Notes under the pieces: generated by a model | Seen by the model: only the letters and a program-made list of their open reading frames with translations | What the model was told of the DNA's origin: nothing | Database searches by the model: none | Program-made: the position numbers and the translations under genes | Origin: Pseudocercospora fijiensis CIRAD86 | Lineage: Eukaryota > Ascomycota > Dothideomycetes > Mycosphaerellales > Mycosphaerellaceae | Reading direction: 5' to 3' | NCBI RefSeq assembly: GCF_000340215.1 | Contig: NW_006921538.1 | Span: 744,001 to 808,000 of the forward strand | Length of the DNA stretch: 64,000 bases | Part shown: piece by piece, positions 11,454 to 22,677 of the stretch | Layout: every line of letters starts with the position of its first letter | How positions within the stretch are numbered: the stretch's first letter is position 1

Positions 11454-12550
11454 ATGAGGTCCACCGCCGCCACCTTGGCAGCCATCTTTGGCTATGCCGC
11501 TGCTCAGCAGGCCTACGGTGCACCGCCTACCGGTGCATCGCCTACCGCGTCCTGCCCTGCAGCAGGTGCCACCGCAACTGATGGCCGCTACAGTTGCAAG
11601 TAAGTTGTCGCCGAACTCGTTAATGGTAGGCGGACTCTAATGAGGTCTTCAGCCCAGCACATCAGTATCCGCCGAACCAGTTCTGCTTGTTGAGCGACGG
11701 ATGCTACTACCTCGTCAACCAGGGCCCAGGTGTGAGCGTATCTGCAAGCGCAACTGCAAGCGCAACTGCAAGCGCAACTGCAAGCCCAACCCCTACTTCA
11801 ACCAGTTGCCCAGCACCAGGCACCAACAGTACAGACGGTCGCTATTCTTGTAAGAACCTCTCAATTGATCACAAGACATGACGGCTAATGCATCGGAAGG
11901 CAACCCAGCACATCAGTATCCGCAGAATCAGTTCTGCTTGTTGAGCGACGGATGCTACTACCTCGTCAACCAGGGCCCAGGTGTGAGCGTATCTGCAGCC
12001 CCAACCGCCGTCTTGACCACCGTCTGCCCAAGCCCAACAACCCTCACCTACGGAGGATCGACCGTAAGCAATACTCAAAATCCAAGACTAATACGACTAT
12101 TGCAACACACATGCTGATGTAAAGCGAATAGTACGCAATCACTTCCGCTACAACGCTCACTATCACGAGCTGCCCAGGTGGTTGCACTGCACCCCCACCT
12201 GCTCCAACTTCCGCCTGCCCTGCTCCAGGCGCCACGGATTCGCAGGGTCGATATTCTTGTAAGACCACTATCCCTCCCTCGCCTCGCTAATCCTTCTTAC
12301 TGACGTGTTTTCGCTTCGCTCAGGCAACCCGGCCCATTCCTACCCAGCAGGCCAAACCTGTGTCTTGAACAACAGCTGCTACTTCCTCGTCACGAGCTCT
12401 TCTAGCTCCTCTGCGATGCCATCCACCACTGCAAGGGGCAATGTTACTACCCCTACCAGCTTGCCGCCGCAGTATACTGGTGCTGCGGTGGCTTTCGCTA
12501 CTGCGGCGCCGGTTATGGCTGTTGCTGCTCTGGGTGCACTTTTCCTGTAG
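11454..12550 (+). CDS. Secreted GPI-anchor-type cysteine-repeat surface protein
   Basis: Five exons (11454-11599, 11653-11849, 11900-12063, 12132-12258, 12324-12550) give 286 residues. There is an N-terminal signal peptide (MRSTAATLAAIFGYAAAQQ) and a C-terminal hydrophobic tail ending AVAALGALFL after a small-residue region, as in GPI-anchored fungal wall proteins. Between them lie three copies of one cysteine module: CPAPG, a short linker, TDGRYSCNPAHQYP, then QFCLLSDGCYYLV (the last copy is more divergent). Thr/Ser/Ala-rich spacers and a TLTITSCPG motif typical of wall proteins separate them. Introns of 53, 50, 68 and 65 bp have GTAAG donors; introns 1, 2 and 4 fall at the same place in each module (the YSC-N codons), so the repeats arose by exon duplication. 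Function unknown; an adhesin or wall component is an inference. Confidence 0.82.
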
Positions 12551-13379
12551 AGGAGTGATGAAGAGAGATGGTTGCGCGGCGTTGCGCGGCGTAAGATGTG
12601 GAAGTGGAGGTGGAAGGTGGGAGGACCATTTTTTGATTTGATTGTGCAAAATAATAAGGTACTTTTATATACGCAATGTATGTACGGCATGCAAGCACAT
12701 CACGATGCAAAGGAACGCCACACACCGCCGCGCAGAGAAGAGATGATGGAGAGATTTTTTAAACCGTCTCAGATGGTATTTCTCGACTGCTTCACTCAAC
12801 ATCACTCAAAGTCCTTCAGGTATAGCAGGTGCGAGAATTCCGGAAAGACAAGAGTGAGCGCAGGCCTCATAATAGCTAAGGTGTTCTCCATGACGAACTA
12901 ACTAACGGTAGCAGCTTCAGGGAATCGAACGTTAGTGAAGAACAATGGATTATAATGTCGTCACAGCAAGACGTGTAGGTTTCCCGACCGAGTTCAGGAA
13001 CATCGGCTTCGGATGGAATGAAACAATCATGTATTGAGCGAGCACCGTTTCACTGACCCAGAGCAAACAAACCCGAAAATCTCATTTGTCTCAACCCATG
13101 AAATGGCCCCAGTCCGGAGAATCTAAGAATGCCATGAATTAGGCCCTTGGGATGGTTGGCTCCCCAGGGGTGATAGTGCGCACTTCAGCGCAAAGTTGGT
13201 CCGGATGCCCGGAGGCTTTATTGAAAGAGTTTCATTCATAGTGACTATTGACGAGTCATGGAGACCTCTTCAGCGCTTGCTTCAGTCCCTGCCCCAGAAC
13301 ATGCTATACCACCAACGCCTCGCTAATATATATCAATGCTGCCGGCAGTCCAGACGGCCCCCGTGCCTTCATGCCAGCT
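12551..13379. other. Convergent intergenic region between the GPI-protein gene and FCF1
   Basis: 3' flanks of two convergent genes. No gene or RNA seen; open frames here are short and unrelated to known families. Confidence 0.5.
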
Positions 13380-14081
13380 TCACGTTCCCGGCGCATCTGG
13401 CAAGCGCTCAATTACATACTTGCCCTTTGCACAACTGATGATCGGCACGCCAGGGATCTTGCGCAGTCGTCTCTTCAGGTCTCTAAAATTCGAGTGTCAG
13501 CAGAAATTTCCAGCTCAGGACGCGGCTCGCTTACCTATCATTCGTCGCGACCAAATATATTCTTTGCTGCATTACCCGTGTCACGATGCAATCATCCGCG
13601 TAAGTGCCGGTGTGATCGCACTTCAATCGTTCCCACCGCTCATCTCTTGCTATCTGCAACGCGATTCTGTACTTCGGTCCCAACTTCTCCAACTCAGCCA
13701 TGACACAGCTCGTAATGACCGGAGTACATGTTGCGTATAGCGTGTCCATGAGGGTCGGGAGTAAAGGTAGCTTGTGGTGGACTGTGTGCGAGAGGAAATT
13801 CGTGTCTACGAGTACTGAATATGGCGGTTGGAGTGCTGTATTGTGCTGGAAGAACATGGATGACGGCACTTGCGGTCTGCCACCCGTCAGCGATTATTCT
13901 TACGGCTCCGTATGTATGGCTGCCAAACGAACATTTCCCTCACAAGCTCGCCAGACTTGTCCTTCTTTTTGCTTTCTTGCTCTTTTTCCTCCTTCAATAT
14001 GTTCTTCTTCAGTCGCGCATCGCGTTGTCCGATGACTCGCTTGACGGCGGCGAACTTGCGAGTCTTCTTTGCGACCCCCAT
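13380..14081 (-). CDS. FCF1: rRNA-processing protein Fcf1 (PIN domain, SSU processome)
   Basis: Minus strand, exons 14081-13933, 13876-13535 and 13482-13380, give 197 residues (yeast Fcf1 is about 189). Fcf1/Utp24 is the nucleolar PIN-domain endonuclease for early 18S cleavages. Seen: the N-terminus [17 protein letters not shown], the conserved [14 protein letters not shown] acidic residues in [17 protein letters not shown] and GTYADDC, and the C-terminus [20 protein letters not shown]. The 52-bp second intron is standard (GTAAGC/TTTTAG). The 56-bp first intron has an unusual GTTCGT donor with a CTGAC branch; it is chosen because only it joins LVRE to PQVPSSMFF in frame. Shares a 602-bp divergent promoter with the CSI2-like gene. 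Confidence 0.9.
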
Positions 14082-14683
14082 ATTTGCTCCTGTGCGGAGG
14101 TGGAAGTCGTGATGTTGTCGATGGCAAGATGAGGTCGGCAGGCGAATCTTCAATTCTTTGCGGCTCTGCGATCTAGGCTCGGTCCGAGGCTTGAGCCGGA
14201 CCCCGACTACGGATGATCCAAATTTAGCAGGATCTGCGTATATCCCTGTCGCTGTCGCATCCTGGTCTCCTTCCTACGAGTACTTGTGGTGCGACAACAT
14301 CAGCACTTCGTCTTCGACGCTCCTTCACTCGCTATTCACGATTAAGTCTTGCGAGGAAACAGCATCAGCACAGCATCAGCAATAATTTGAGCGCAGACGC
14401 CTTGGCAGGGTGAAAAGGGGTTGTCCTGGTCGGCATTGGTTGGGAGGCGAAAGCAAAGGTTGAGTCCATACACAACTGCCAATTGCTCGACAAAGGATCC
14501 TGGTCCAGCCGCCAGTTGGCATAGCAGCATACCAGAGGACGACTCCTGCTACAGCGCAACTACATCACATAGCGAGATTAGCATATCATTACCGCGCCGA
14601 TTCGATTCTTCCCACCCCGACGAGACGGCGCCTGCAGACAGGCTGCATAACACTCGTTACACCACCAGCATCACTGTACCACC
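14082..14683. promoter_or_regulatory. Divergent promoter region FCF1 / CSI2-like
   Basis: 602 bp between two diverging start codons. No specific regulatory motif can be asserted. Confidence 0.5.
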
Positions 14684-15926
14684 ATGGCCAGGAGTTCACG
14701 GATACTGCATGCTGTCGCATCGTTGGTGCTGCTGAGTGCGACCGCGGTGCATGCCCAGAATGACCTTCCCAATCTCGCGACCGTGACAGACGCAACCACA
14801 ACCGCCGCGACAACAGCGAAATCTACGGGCGACACGACCGCAGCGTCGACGACGGGACAGACTACGGCGGAGAGTACAGGCGACACCACGGCCTCAGGCA
14901 CAGGCTTCACGGCTACGGCCTCCTTCCCAGATGCGACAACAACTACCTCGTCTGGCAGCGTTTTCCAGCTGACAGGTCTGCCGACGATTGCAGGTGTTGG
15001 TGTTCCTAGTCTTGTCATTCCATATACCGCCAACGCGCCATTCATGCAGAAGTCGTCTATGCCGGAGGGCACAGTCTTTATTGCTATCGGCGCTGTTCTC
15101 GGCTTCATGGGCGCGTGCGTGCTGGCATGGCGTGCCCTCTTGGCATGGAACATAAACAGATCCGTGAAGCGCGCAGCAATGGTTTCACTTCGTGGGACGG
15201 AGAAGTCTGGATGGCGAGGAAGCTACGCGGCAGGCGCAGGAAGCCACAAGAGCACGTTTTATAAGGATTATGATCCGGGCAGCAGCATGTCTCTCGACCA
15301 TCTCACGTCTACCGGCAAGACTGCGAAGCCCGGTAAATATGAGGATACAGGACACAGAAAGTCCTCCGCCGCCCCTCCGGCCGGACTCTTCTTCTCGCCC
15401 ACTGCCCAACAAGGACAACGGCATAGCAGTTTTGCCATGGACGGAAATCGCGAATCAACATATCTGCCTGCAGGATACTATGCGTCTCCTACAAGCGAGA
15501 TTGCTGGTGGCAGGAACAGTACCGTGATCGGAGGATCGTTGGCGCCTTACGCCCGTAATAGTGTTATTTCGCCTTCGCCGCCTGGGTCGCCGAACTTGCC
15601 TAATTCGAGATCGACTTCGAACTTCTACGGAGGTGGAGTCTACTCGTCGAGAGATGGAATCAGGAATAGTTCGAGAGAAGGATTGAAAGCGCCGCCCAGT
15701 AGAGATGGTGAGTTTTTCACTCCCAGTCAGATCCAAGAATTAGCCTCTTGCTAACATCTCCTTAGGCCACGCACCCTCCCGACACAGCAATCTCTATCCT
15801 CAACCTAGCAGCTCAAGTCTAGCCGTTGGAGACAGCACAAGCGATCTACCCGGACAACGAGCTCCCAGTCAAATTCTGGACGAAATGTTCGATAATCATG
15901 GAAATGGCCCCAGGGAGAGATTTTGA
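14684..15926 (+). CDS. CSI2-like vacuolar/plasma-membrane protein
   Basis: Exons 14684-15707 and 15766-15926 give 394 residues. An N-terminal signal peptide (about residues 1-24) is followed by a Thr/Ser/Ala-rich extracellular stretch to about 95, then the family core GLPTIAGVGVPSLVIPYTAN and a single membrane segment at about 129-152 (TVFIAIGAVLGFMGACVLAW). A long Ser/Pro/Gly-rich cytoplasmic tail ends in GQRAPSQILDEMF. The core and tail motifs match fungal Csi2-type proteins, linked in yeast to chitin synthesis and the vacuole. The 58-bp intron (GTGAGT donor, CTAAC branch, CTTAG acceptor) restores the conserved tail; without it the frame ends at 15754. Exact role here is inferred. Confidence 0.82.
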
Positions 15927-16592
15927 TGCGTCGAATAGCTCTTCTGGCGCCCCGAGCATATACGAATGAATCCCAGGCGGTGCCAAATTATGCTTGCATG
16001 ATGGTCAGGACACATTATGAAGGGTTTGTTTTGCGTTCAACAGGAGCATTAATGGAGTTGAGCGATTAATGATTACTTTTGTGTAAGTCTGGCGGGTATG
16101 CATGCATGCGCAAAAAACAAAATTCTTTATCGTTTGAGAGGAGAGGAATGAATGCGAAAGCAGAGAGAACTCGACAGTTGAGGCATGCATAGTATTGTTG
16201 TTACTTTTCAGCCTTCTGGTCTCATGAGAGCTTGAGATGGAAGGATGGATGGACAAATATCAATTTTCGATTATACGTTCGTTCGCTATTCTTAAGTTCT
16301 CAATGAACAAGTTTCTTGAGCGCTGCTGCTGCCAAATTGTTGGTTGGTATATGAGTTGAACATGCCTGCGGATGTATTTTTACTGCTGATCAGCAGTGGC
16401 AAATGCAAGATGGGAGGTTTCCATTCCCGAGTGAGGTCCTACGCAGCAGGGAATTGAACGGGCCATCTCATCTCATCCAGGAGAATCCATTATGGGTATA
16501 ATGAACCATACTGTGCAAAAGTATATTCCCATCATCCAGCTATCTAGCCAGAATCCCAGCAACCAGCTCCGTATCTCGAGCGTTCTTTAATA
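15927..16592. other. Convergent intergenic region between the CSI2-like gene and MSH3
   Basis: 3' untranslated flanks of two convergent genes; nothing else recognised. Confidence 0.5.
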
Positions 16593-19500
16593 TCACAACT
16601 CCTCAATCCCATTCACCAAAATCTCCAATACCTCACTGGCATCCTCCCCCTCCAAAATTCTCCCCATCACCTTCCCCAAATACCTCAACTTCCTCGACTT
16701 CTCCTCCTCTTCCATCTCCTTACTCTTCCGCCCCGCTTCCTCAAGCAAAGACCTAGGAAGTCCCGCGAGGCGAGCGACATTGAGACCATAAGATCGATGA
16801 GCCACGCCTTCTCCCACTTCATACAAAAACGTGATCTCAGCACCCTCGCGTTCCGTGAATTTCATGTGAACGTTCCGTAACTCGTGGTTTGGAAAACTGT
16901 CGGCTAAACGAGCGAGGGTTTGGTAGTGAGTGATGAAAAGCGTAAGACATTTTTTCTCCTCAACCACGTGCTGAAGAACGGATTGCGCGATCGCTACGCC
17001 GTCGTGTGTGCTCGTTCCTCTTCCTAGTTCGTCTAGTATCACTAGTGATTTTGGCGTGGCTTGTTTCAGAATATCTGATGTTTCACCGACTTCTACCATA
17101 AATGTGCTTTCGCCTTTCATCATGTTGTCGTGAGCACCCATGCGTGTGAAGACAGCGTCGAGTAAACCCATTTCGCAGGAAACGGCGGGGACGTAGGAAC
17201 CGATTTGTGCCATAATGGCGATGAGGGCTACGCTGCGGACGTAGGAGGATTTGCCGCCCATGTTGGGACCTGTGATTAGTAATGCGCGGGTAGCGGAGCT
17301 GGAGAGGGAGATGGAGTTGGGGACGAAGGAGTCGAGGAGGAGTTGTTCGATCATTGGGTGGCGGCCAGCTTCGATGCGAATTCCTGGGGAAGAGGTGAAG
17401 GTTGGTTTGGTGTAGCCTGGTTGTTGGGATATTGTGGCTAGGGAAAAGAGGCAGTCGAGGAGCGCGAGGGATTGGATGCATTCTCTGAAATGCGTGTATT
17501 TCATTCCAATTTCAGATAAGAGGGAGTGAAAGGCTGTGTCGCAGGCGTTGGAGAGGGATTCTTTATGTTGATCTCGTTCGCGGAGGAGTTTGACGACTTC
17601 TGGTGGATGGAAACGCGAGAGCTTCTTTGTGGAACTGATTTTCGTCCATGTTGCTGGTACGTTATTGAGTTGGGTGTTTTCCAGTTCGATGAGGTAGTCG
17701 ATTTCTGCGACTGTGACGTAGGAGACTTGTTTCCGTTTCAGAATGTTTGCGGCTGTGGTTTTGAAATCGTCGAGGTCGTGTTCGACTGCTACGATGCCGA
17801 CTTTGTGGTCGGTGATGTCTTCAGTCTCGTGCTCGTCGCGGAAGAAGTTGTATTTGTCGTTCTTTTTGGCGGCTTCGAGATTCATGCGGCCGAGGTAGTC
17901 GAGAACATCATCAGAAATGCGTGGGAGTGAGGAGATGGCTTCGTTGAGCATGGCAGATTCAAAGCCTGCGTCGGCTGCAGTCTGGACGTGAACGTACTCC
18001 TGCGCGATAGCTTGAAGGTTTTGCAGAAAGGCGAGAAGCTCCGGGCGTGCACATCGTTTGTAGTAGATGCGTATCAATGTCCGCTCGAGATCTGCCTTGG
18101 TCTTGCTCAAGAGTTGGCTGATTCTGGCAACACCAGCAGTACCCATGCCTTCTCTCAGCTCCTCGACTGCTGCCACGCGCTCGTCTAGTCTTGCGCGATT
18201 GAGCAATGGCCGGCCGACCCATTTTCGCAGCAGCCGTCGACCGAACTTGGTCTGCGTCCGGTCAAGCGTCCAAAATAGACTACCTCGTTCTGCTTGATCT
18301 GTTTGATTGCGGTAGATCTCCAGACTTGATAGAGTGTTGCCATTGAGGAGCATGTGAGATCTGGCGCTAAAAGATTGGAAGCACTTGGTCAGATCGAAGA
18401 CGTGCTGCAGGCCATAGTCTGTCAAATGCGTGATCATAGCTGACAAGCAGATTGTGGCGTTTTCGGACAGTCGATGCACTTTGTCTAGGAGAGTTCCTTT
18501 CCCTTGCGATGACTCTACTTGCGACGAGCTCGGTCCATCGGTTTTCATTTTGTCGGCATAGAACTTGGTAATGTGACTGTACGATTCTGCTGCCATAGTC
18601 TTGGGTTTCGGCTTTCGTTCTAATCGAGCATCATCGCCACCGGAGAGATAGTGGACGAGCTTATCTGTCGCTTTCGATAGTTCTCCGATGACGAGGAATT
18701 CAGCAGGAGAAATGTGCAGCAGTCTCGTCTCAAGCTCACTCCTCATCCAGCCGTCTTCGAAGTCGTCGTAAATTATGTCTCCGGTTGCCGGCTGCACAGC
18801 AATGAGACCAATCTGCACCTTCTCATCAGAGCCGACACCCTTTGGATAACTTTCAGTCAGGCAAAGGAGGTATCCAGAAGCCGGTGCACCTCCAGCAGCT
18901 CCAGATGGTGCTCCTAGCCCTTCCTCATCGTCAACATAGGTCGCTTTTGTGTAGAGATTGGTCAGGTCACGCTCGAATAGCTTGCTCTTGTTGGCTCCAG
19001 CTGCTTTCAGGGCGGCAGTCTCGAGCTGGCGAACGATGCCAACTTTGTGACCGGCATTGATTAGACGTTTCACATGAACGTGCAAGCGATGTGTTGGAAA
19101 GCTGGCAGATGCAAATTTGGTCATGTGTGCTTCTGACGGATGTTCGTCGAATCTAAACTTGCCTGGTATGCATACCACCGACAGCACTTTGGCAGCGACT
19201 CTTGCATCCTCACCAAAGAGACGATACTTGTAGCCGACCTCTACGACAAGCAAGGCGTCGGAATGTTTCCGCTTGAGCTCTACGATACGTTGCTCGAGCG
19301 GCGTAAGCTTGGCCTTGCGCGATGTGGGAGCTTTCCGGCCCTTTTTGGGCGCAGGGTCATGCTCTTCGTCTTCGGCATCCTCGTCATCCGCACCTTCTTC
19401 TTCTGCTTGTGTCTCTTCGGTGATGAAGCCATTTCTGCGCTTGATATCGGCTATACTGTCGGCTCTTCCCAGCTTCTTGACGAACTTCTGGTGCAGTCGC

Positions 19501-19964
19501 TCTTTCAACCTGCGAGTCTCCTCGTCGTCCACTTCATCCCGGTTGACTTCAGTCGCCGCACCGCTGGAACTGCCGAATGCATATTTCGATGTTCTTTCAG
19601 TAGCCTTCAGCTTTTTGCCACGATCGCCAGAAGCATCTCCCGATGGATCTCCGTGGCCATTGAGATCTGTCCTCCTATCGTCGCTCTTCGGCCGCTTTGG
19701 GTGTGGCTGCTGTACGTCTTCTTCGTCGATCTCGTCAATATTTCGCTTGGAGGTAGTCGGAGCTTGACGTCGATCATTTGCTTGATTCTCGTCATCGCTT
19801 ATGAAAAGGCCATTCGTATGGTCGGCAGGAGTCATGGGAGACGGCCTGAGGTCTCTGACTTTGGGCTTCGGGGGGGCGGTCGAGGTGAAGAAGCTGGAGA
19901 TCGACTGCTGCTTTTTCGATTGCGATGATTGCTCTGCCGACGACGGAGCTTTCGCCGACACCAT
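16593..19964 (-). CDS. MSH3: DNA mismatch repair protein Msh3
   Basis: A single exon of 1,123 residues, in the family's range (yeast about 1,050, Aspergillus about 1,100). Msh3 pairs with Msh2 (MutS-beta) to recognise insertion/deletion loops. Residues 19-26 (QQSISSFF) form a PCNA-interacting PIP box, typical for the Msh3/Msh6 N-terminus. The mismatch-binding MutS-I domain begins near 220 ([15 protein letters not shown], then [14 protein letters not shown]). [15 protein letters not shown] is the usual Msh3 motif. The ATPase has Walker [10 protein letters not shown] at about 898 and [16 protein letters not shown] at about 975. It is divergent from the next gene with 251 bp between start codons. 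Confidence 0.95.
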   Translation of the reverse strand: MVSAKAPSSAEQSSQSKKQQSISSFFTSTAPPKPKVRDLRPSPMTPADHTNGLFISDDENQANDRRQAPTTSKRNIDEIDEEDVQQPHPKRPKSDDRRTDLNGHGDPSGDASGDRGKKLKATERTSKYAFGSSSGAATEVNRDEVDDEETRRLKERLHQKFVKKLGRADSIADIKRRNGFITEETQAEEEGADDEDAEDEEHDPAPKKGRKAPTSRKAKLTPLEQRIVELKRKHSDALLVVEVGYKYRLFGEDARVAAKVLSVVCIPGKFRFDEHPSEAHMTKFASASFPTHRLHVHVKRLINAGHKVGIVRQLETAALKAAGANKSKLFERDLTNLYTKATYVDDEEGLGAPSGAAGGAPASGYLLCLTESYPKGVGSDEKVQIGLIAVQPATGDIIYDDFEDGWMRSELETRLLHISPAEFLVIGELSKATDKLVHYLSGGDDARLERKPKPKTMAAESYSHITKFYADKMKTDGPSSSQVESSQGKGTLLDKVHRLSENATICLSAMITHLTDYGLQHVFDLTKCFQSFSARSHMLLNGNTLSSLEIYRNQTDQAERGSLFWTLDRTQTKFGRRLLRKWVGRPLLNRARLDERVAAVEELREGMGTAGVARISQLLSKTKADLERTLIRIYYKRCARPELLAFLQNLQAIAQEYVHVQTAADAGFESAMLNEAISSLPRISDDVLDYLGRMNLEAAKKNDKYNFFRDEHETEDITDHKVGIVAVEHDLDDFKTTAANILKRKQVSYVTVAEIDYLIELENTQLNNVPATWTKISSTKKLSRFHPPEVVKLLRERDQHKESLSNACDTAFHSLLSEIGMKYTHFRECIQSLALLDCLFSLATISQQPGYTKPTFTSSPGIRIEAGRHPMIEQLLLDSFVPNSISLSSSATRALLITGPNMGGKSSYVRSVALIAIMAQIGSYVPAVSCEMGLLDAVFTRMGAHDNMMKGESTFMVEVGETSDILKQATPKSLVILDELGRGTSTHDGVAIAQSVLQHVVEEKKCLTLFITHYQTLARLADSFPNHELRNVHMKFTEREGAEITFLYEVGEGVAHRSYGLNVARLAGLPRSLLEEAGRKSKEMEEEEKSRKLRYLGKVMGRILEGEDASEVLEILVNGIEEL

Positions 19965-20215
19965 ACTGGCCAGCGGGGCGTCTGCATTTGGCAGGATAAT
20001 ATTTCGCAGAAAGTGGTGCAGCAGCAGCAGCAGCAGCGCGATGACGTGAAGTCGGTTCGGACGCGACCTCGACGCGACATGATTAGTAAGACTTTTCTAC
20101 CCAGCACACGACGGAGTGACCCGACCTCACCTTCACCATCGATGAATTGTCATATGCTCGCCCCACAGTTCTCCTCGACCTCCTGCGAAGAATCGCCAAC
20201 CATTCTCTGCCCGCC
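19965..20215. promoter_or_regulatory. Short divergent promoter MSH3 / hypothetical mitochondrial protein
   Basis: 251 bp separate the two start codons. It includes a CAG/GCA microsatellite (about 20018-20037). Confidence 0.5.
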
Positions 20216-21763
20216 ATGGCTCAGTCTCGCCAGCTTTGCATGCTCTCATTCCGCCATTCGCTTGACTACTGGCCATCGGGACTCATTCGATCACCGACGG
20301 TATGCGGAAAAGCACACTCGCGGGCACACCAGGCCACAAGAACGCGGCATCCAAGGCGCTTTTATTCAACAGAGACAGAGGCCGCCGGAGCAGCTGCTGT
20401 GGAGTCGGCACGTCAGCTGCTGCCACAAACTATTTCACTTCTGAAACGGAGTACCGCCATTGGGGCGTCGCTGCGACGCAGCAGGCTGAGCAAAATGGAG
20501 AGACATCAACAATTCTTTGAGCACATCTGTGGGCCGCCATCAGCTGCCGAGCAGCAGATTGCAGTCGAGCTCGACAAGCCTGCTGTGTCCGCTCGTGACG
20601 TGCTCCTGCGCTGCATAGCCAATGAAGAGGCAACAGTTCGGGTAGTATATTTCTGCATTTCGACGAGATGGAAGCAAATCAAGTCGCTGCCTCGCCGTAC
20701 GCGGCCCGACTTGCGTTCAGAGATATTGTCTGAAAAGCTTGGCACCCATGCGCTCCATCACATCCTGCGAGACCTCAATCTTTGGCTGGTTTTTGCAACC
20801 GCTGGGCTCGATATGCTTCTGCCGCTCTGCTATCTCGTCATCATCGAAGGAAATGAGCGCGCTCTCAGGACATGGCTGGACGTAGGCGTTGATGTCCCGC
20901 AGTTGCACGGGTGCAACGAGCATAACTGGCGGGGAAAGATCTTCGGAGGTTTAGTCCACGCACATGCTCATCTCGACACCACCCTTTGTGCCGACCCAAT
21001 TCTCAAGTGCCTATTCGAAGTCATGGCGGCCTTGGGAACCCGTGATTCCCTCGTGAAGGCGGAACCATCTGGGAGGGGCTTTACTGTCCTTGACTGTGCA
21101 GCTGCGCTTACCATTACGAAACAAAACTTGTGTGATCCTAGGAATCCTCGTGGATGGTATAACACTGATCCTGGACTCTACGAGAAATTCACTGCCCTGA
21201 TTGCACGCCGTCAAGATCCGATCGCTAATGCCCAACTTGATTTATACCATCCGACCGCGCCTAGTGAACAACAAGTAATGGCTTTGGCAAGAGACTACAT
21301 GACAGCGGGATCACGTTCTAAGATATATGACAAGTTTCGGGAGACACACAAGGCCCGAGCCATGCGAAGCATTCGTCATATCTTTGAACGTGCTGCCCAG
21401 GTGGCAGAGAACAACGAAAATAGTGCCGGTGCAGATTGGCTCCGGCGAGAGGTGCTCACGCAGTTCGATCGAGATACTAGCACCGCGAGAGATCAAAGCA
21501 GACCGTCCGAGGACTCCAATTCGGGCACTGCTTCTCTGCTGAGGCAAGTCCCTTTACCACAGTTTCGCCGAAGGGAACTTATTGCTCCAGGCTTTGTCAA
21601 GCAAGCTACATCTTCAACATCAGCAGAAGACCTGCTTTCTCGAGGGAAACAACACAGCAAGGCGTCGTTTCACAGCCTCATTCATCATGCTAGCGATCCA
21701 AATATCGCTCGAACGCATGCTTTCGCAGGTCCAATGAATCGCAGTCCTACCTACTGCCAATGA
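20216..21763 (+). CDS. Hypothetical protein, probably mitochondrial
   Basis: 515 residues in one exon. The first ATG in the long frame (20216, context GCCATGG) is taken as start. The N-terminal 55 residues are rich in Arg, Ser and His with few acids and end in RRFYSTE, which looks like a mitochondrial presequence with an Arg-minus-3 cleavage site. The rest is mostly helical with no motif I can name; the C-terminal 100 residues look disordered (Ser/Thr/Gln-rich). Unrecognised family; the divergent position beside MSH3 gives no functional clue. Confidence 0.72.
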   Translation: MAQSRQLCMLSFRHSLDYWPSGLIRSPTVCGKAHSRAHQATRTRHPRRFYSTETEAAGAAAVESARQLLPQTISLLKRSTAIGASLRRSRLSKMERHQQFFEHICGPPSAAEQQIAVELDKPAVSARDVLLRCIANEEATVRVVYFCISTRWKQIKSLPRRTRPDLRSEILSEKLGTHALHHILRDLNLWLVFATAGLDMLLPLCYLVIIEGNERALRTWLDVGVDVPQLHGCNEHNWRGKIFGGLVHAHAHLDTTLCADPILKCLFEVMAALGTRDSLVKAEPSGRGFTVLDCAAALTITKQNLCDPRNPRGWYNTDPGLYEKFTALIARRQDPIANAQLDLYHPTAPSEQQVMALARDYMTAGSRSKIYDKFRETHKARAMRSIRHIFERAAQVAENNENSAGADWLRREVLTQFDRDTSTARDQSRPSEDSNSGTASLLRQVPLPQFRRRELIAPGFVKQATSSTSAEDLLSRGKQHSKASFHSLIHHASDPNIARTHAFAGPMNRSPTYCQ

Positions 21764-22677
21764 TCAGCTTTAGGCTTGGTCTCAGAGTCAGCACTTTACT
21801 ATACACACCAAAGCTGCTGATCGCATATACCTTGATTTCAACACAACGCATTACGAAGTCAATCAGGCTTGGATTTCAGAGATTGTGGTCCACCAGAATC
21901 ATGATGCGAGCAATAGCTTGACGGCCTGGGAAGAGACGACACGACTCGTTCATCTGCATTCGATGTCGCCAGGGCTATTTACACATTTCCCCGGAGGACG
22001 GCTTGGAGATTGACATGCTTAATCTGCCCTGACGCATCTCCGATGACTGTTCACATCACCTGGCGTCTCTTCTTGCGCTGTGGTACCAAATTTCAGCTTT
22101 GTGGACTGGGAGCCTCGGTCCAGCCTAACAGTGCCGAACATGCCTGGTCAACCCCGTGATGAGTGCCATTGATCACATCATCGCTTCGTCGCCGTCACTG
22201 GCCTTCAAATGAAGTCTCTGCGAGCTCAGCTTCTGGCTCACTCTCTTCCAACAGGACCAGTGTTTCTTCGAGCATTCTGGTATGCAGCTCTTCCGGCCAT
22301 TGTTTCTCTGATCATGGGAGTAATCTCGCAGCGGGCACCCAGAAAAGTAAATATCATGAACTATCTCACACGCCAATGCTGTACATGTCACCTGGTCATT
22401 CAGCCAGCTCTCTGTGTCTGCCGCACGACATAGACTGAAGCGCTCGCTCCTCAACATGGTCGATGGCTTAGCTCGTGGTGAGCTGGCCTGTCTATCCTTC
22501 CATCCATTCCGGCTTGCGCCTCTTTTCCCACTCACCTCCTGGATCGTCATGCTTTGATCTCTTTCTTCTAGTTACTGGCCTAGTGGTTTTTTCATCGCTG
22601 CCATCTTGCTGAAAGGGAAAACGAGTTGCTGTCGCTGTTGCAAAGGAAGCATCCGTACCAGTCTCAAACGGAGACGC
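21764..22677. other. Intergenic, nothing recognised
   Basis: About 0.9 kb between the stop codon of the mitochondrial-type protein and the stop codon of the minus-strand hypothetical gene. Only short open frames without family resemblance. Confidence 0.45.

Noticed and set aside
12921..12933. GTTCGATTCCC on the minus strand as a tRNA B box
   Set aside because: No A box or cloverleaf at the right distance.
13196..13740. Forward frames opposite FCF1
   Set aside because: Antisense shadows of the FCF1 exons, which have clear PIN-domain conservation on the minus strand.
20147..20215. Longer N-terminus for the mitochondrial-type protein
   Set aside because: The codon at 20,147 is TTG; the first in-frame ATG is 20,216 with a strong GCCATGG context.
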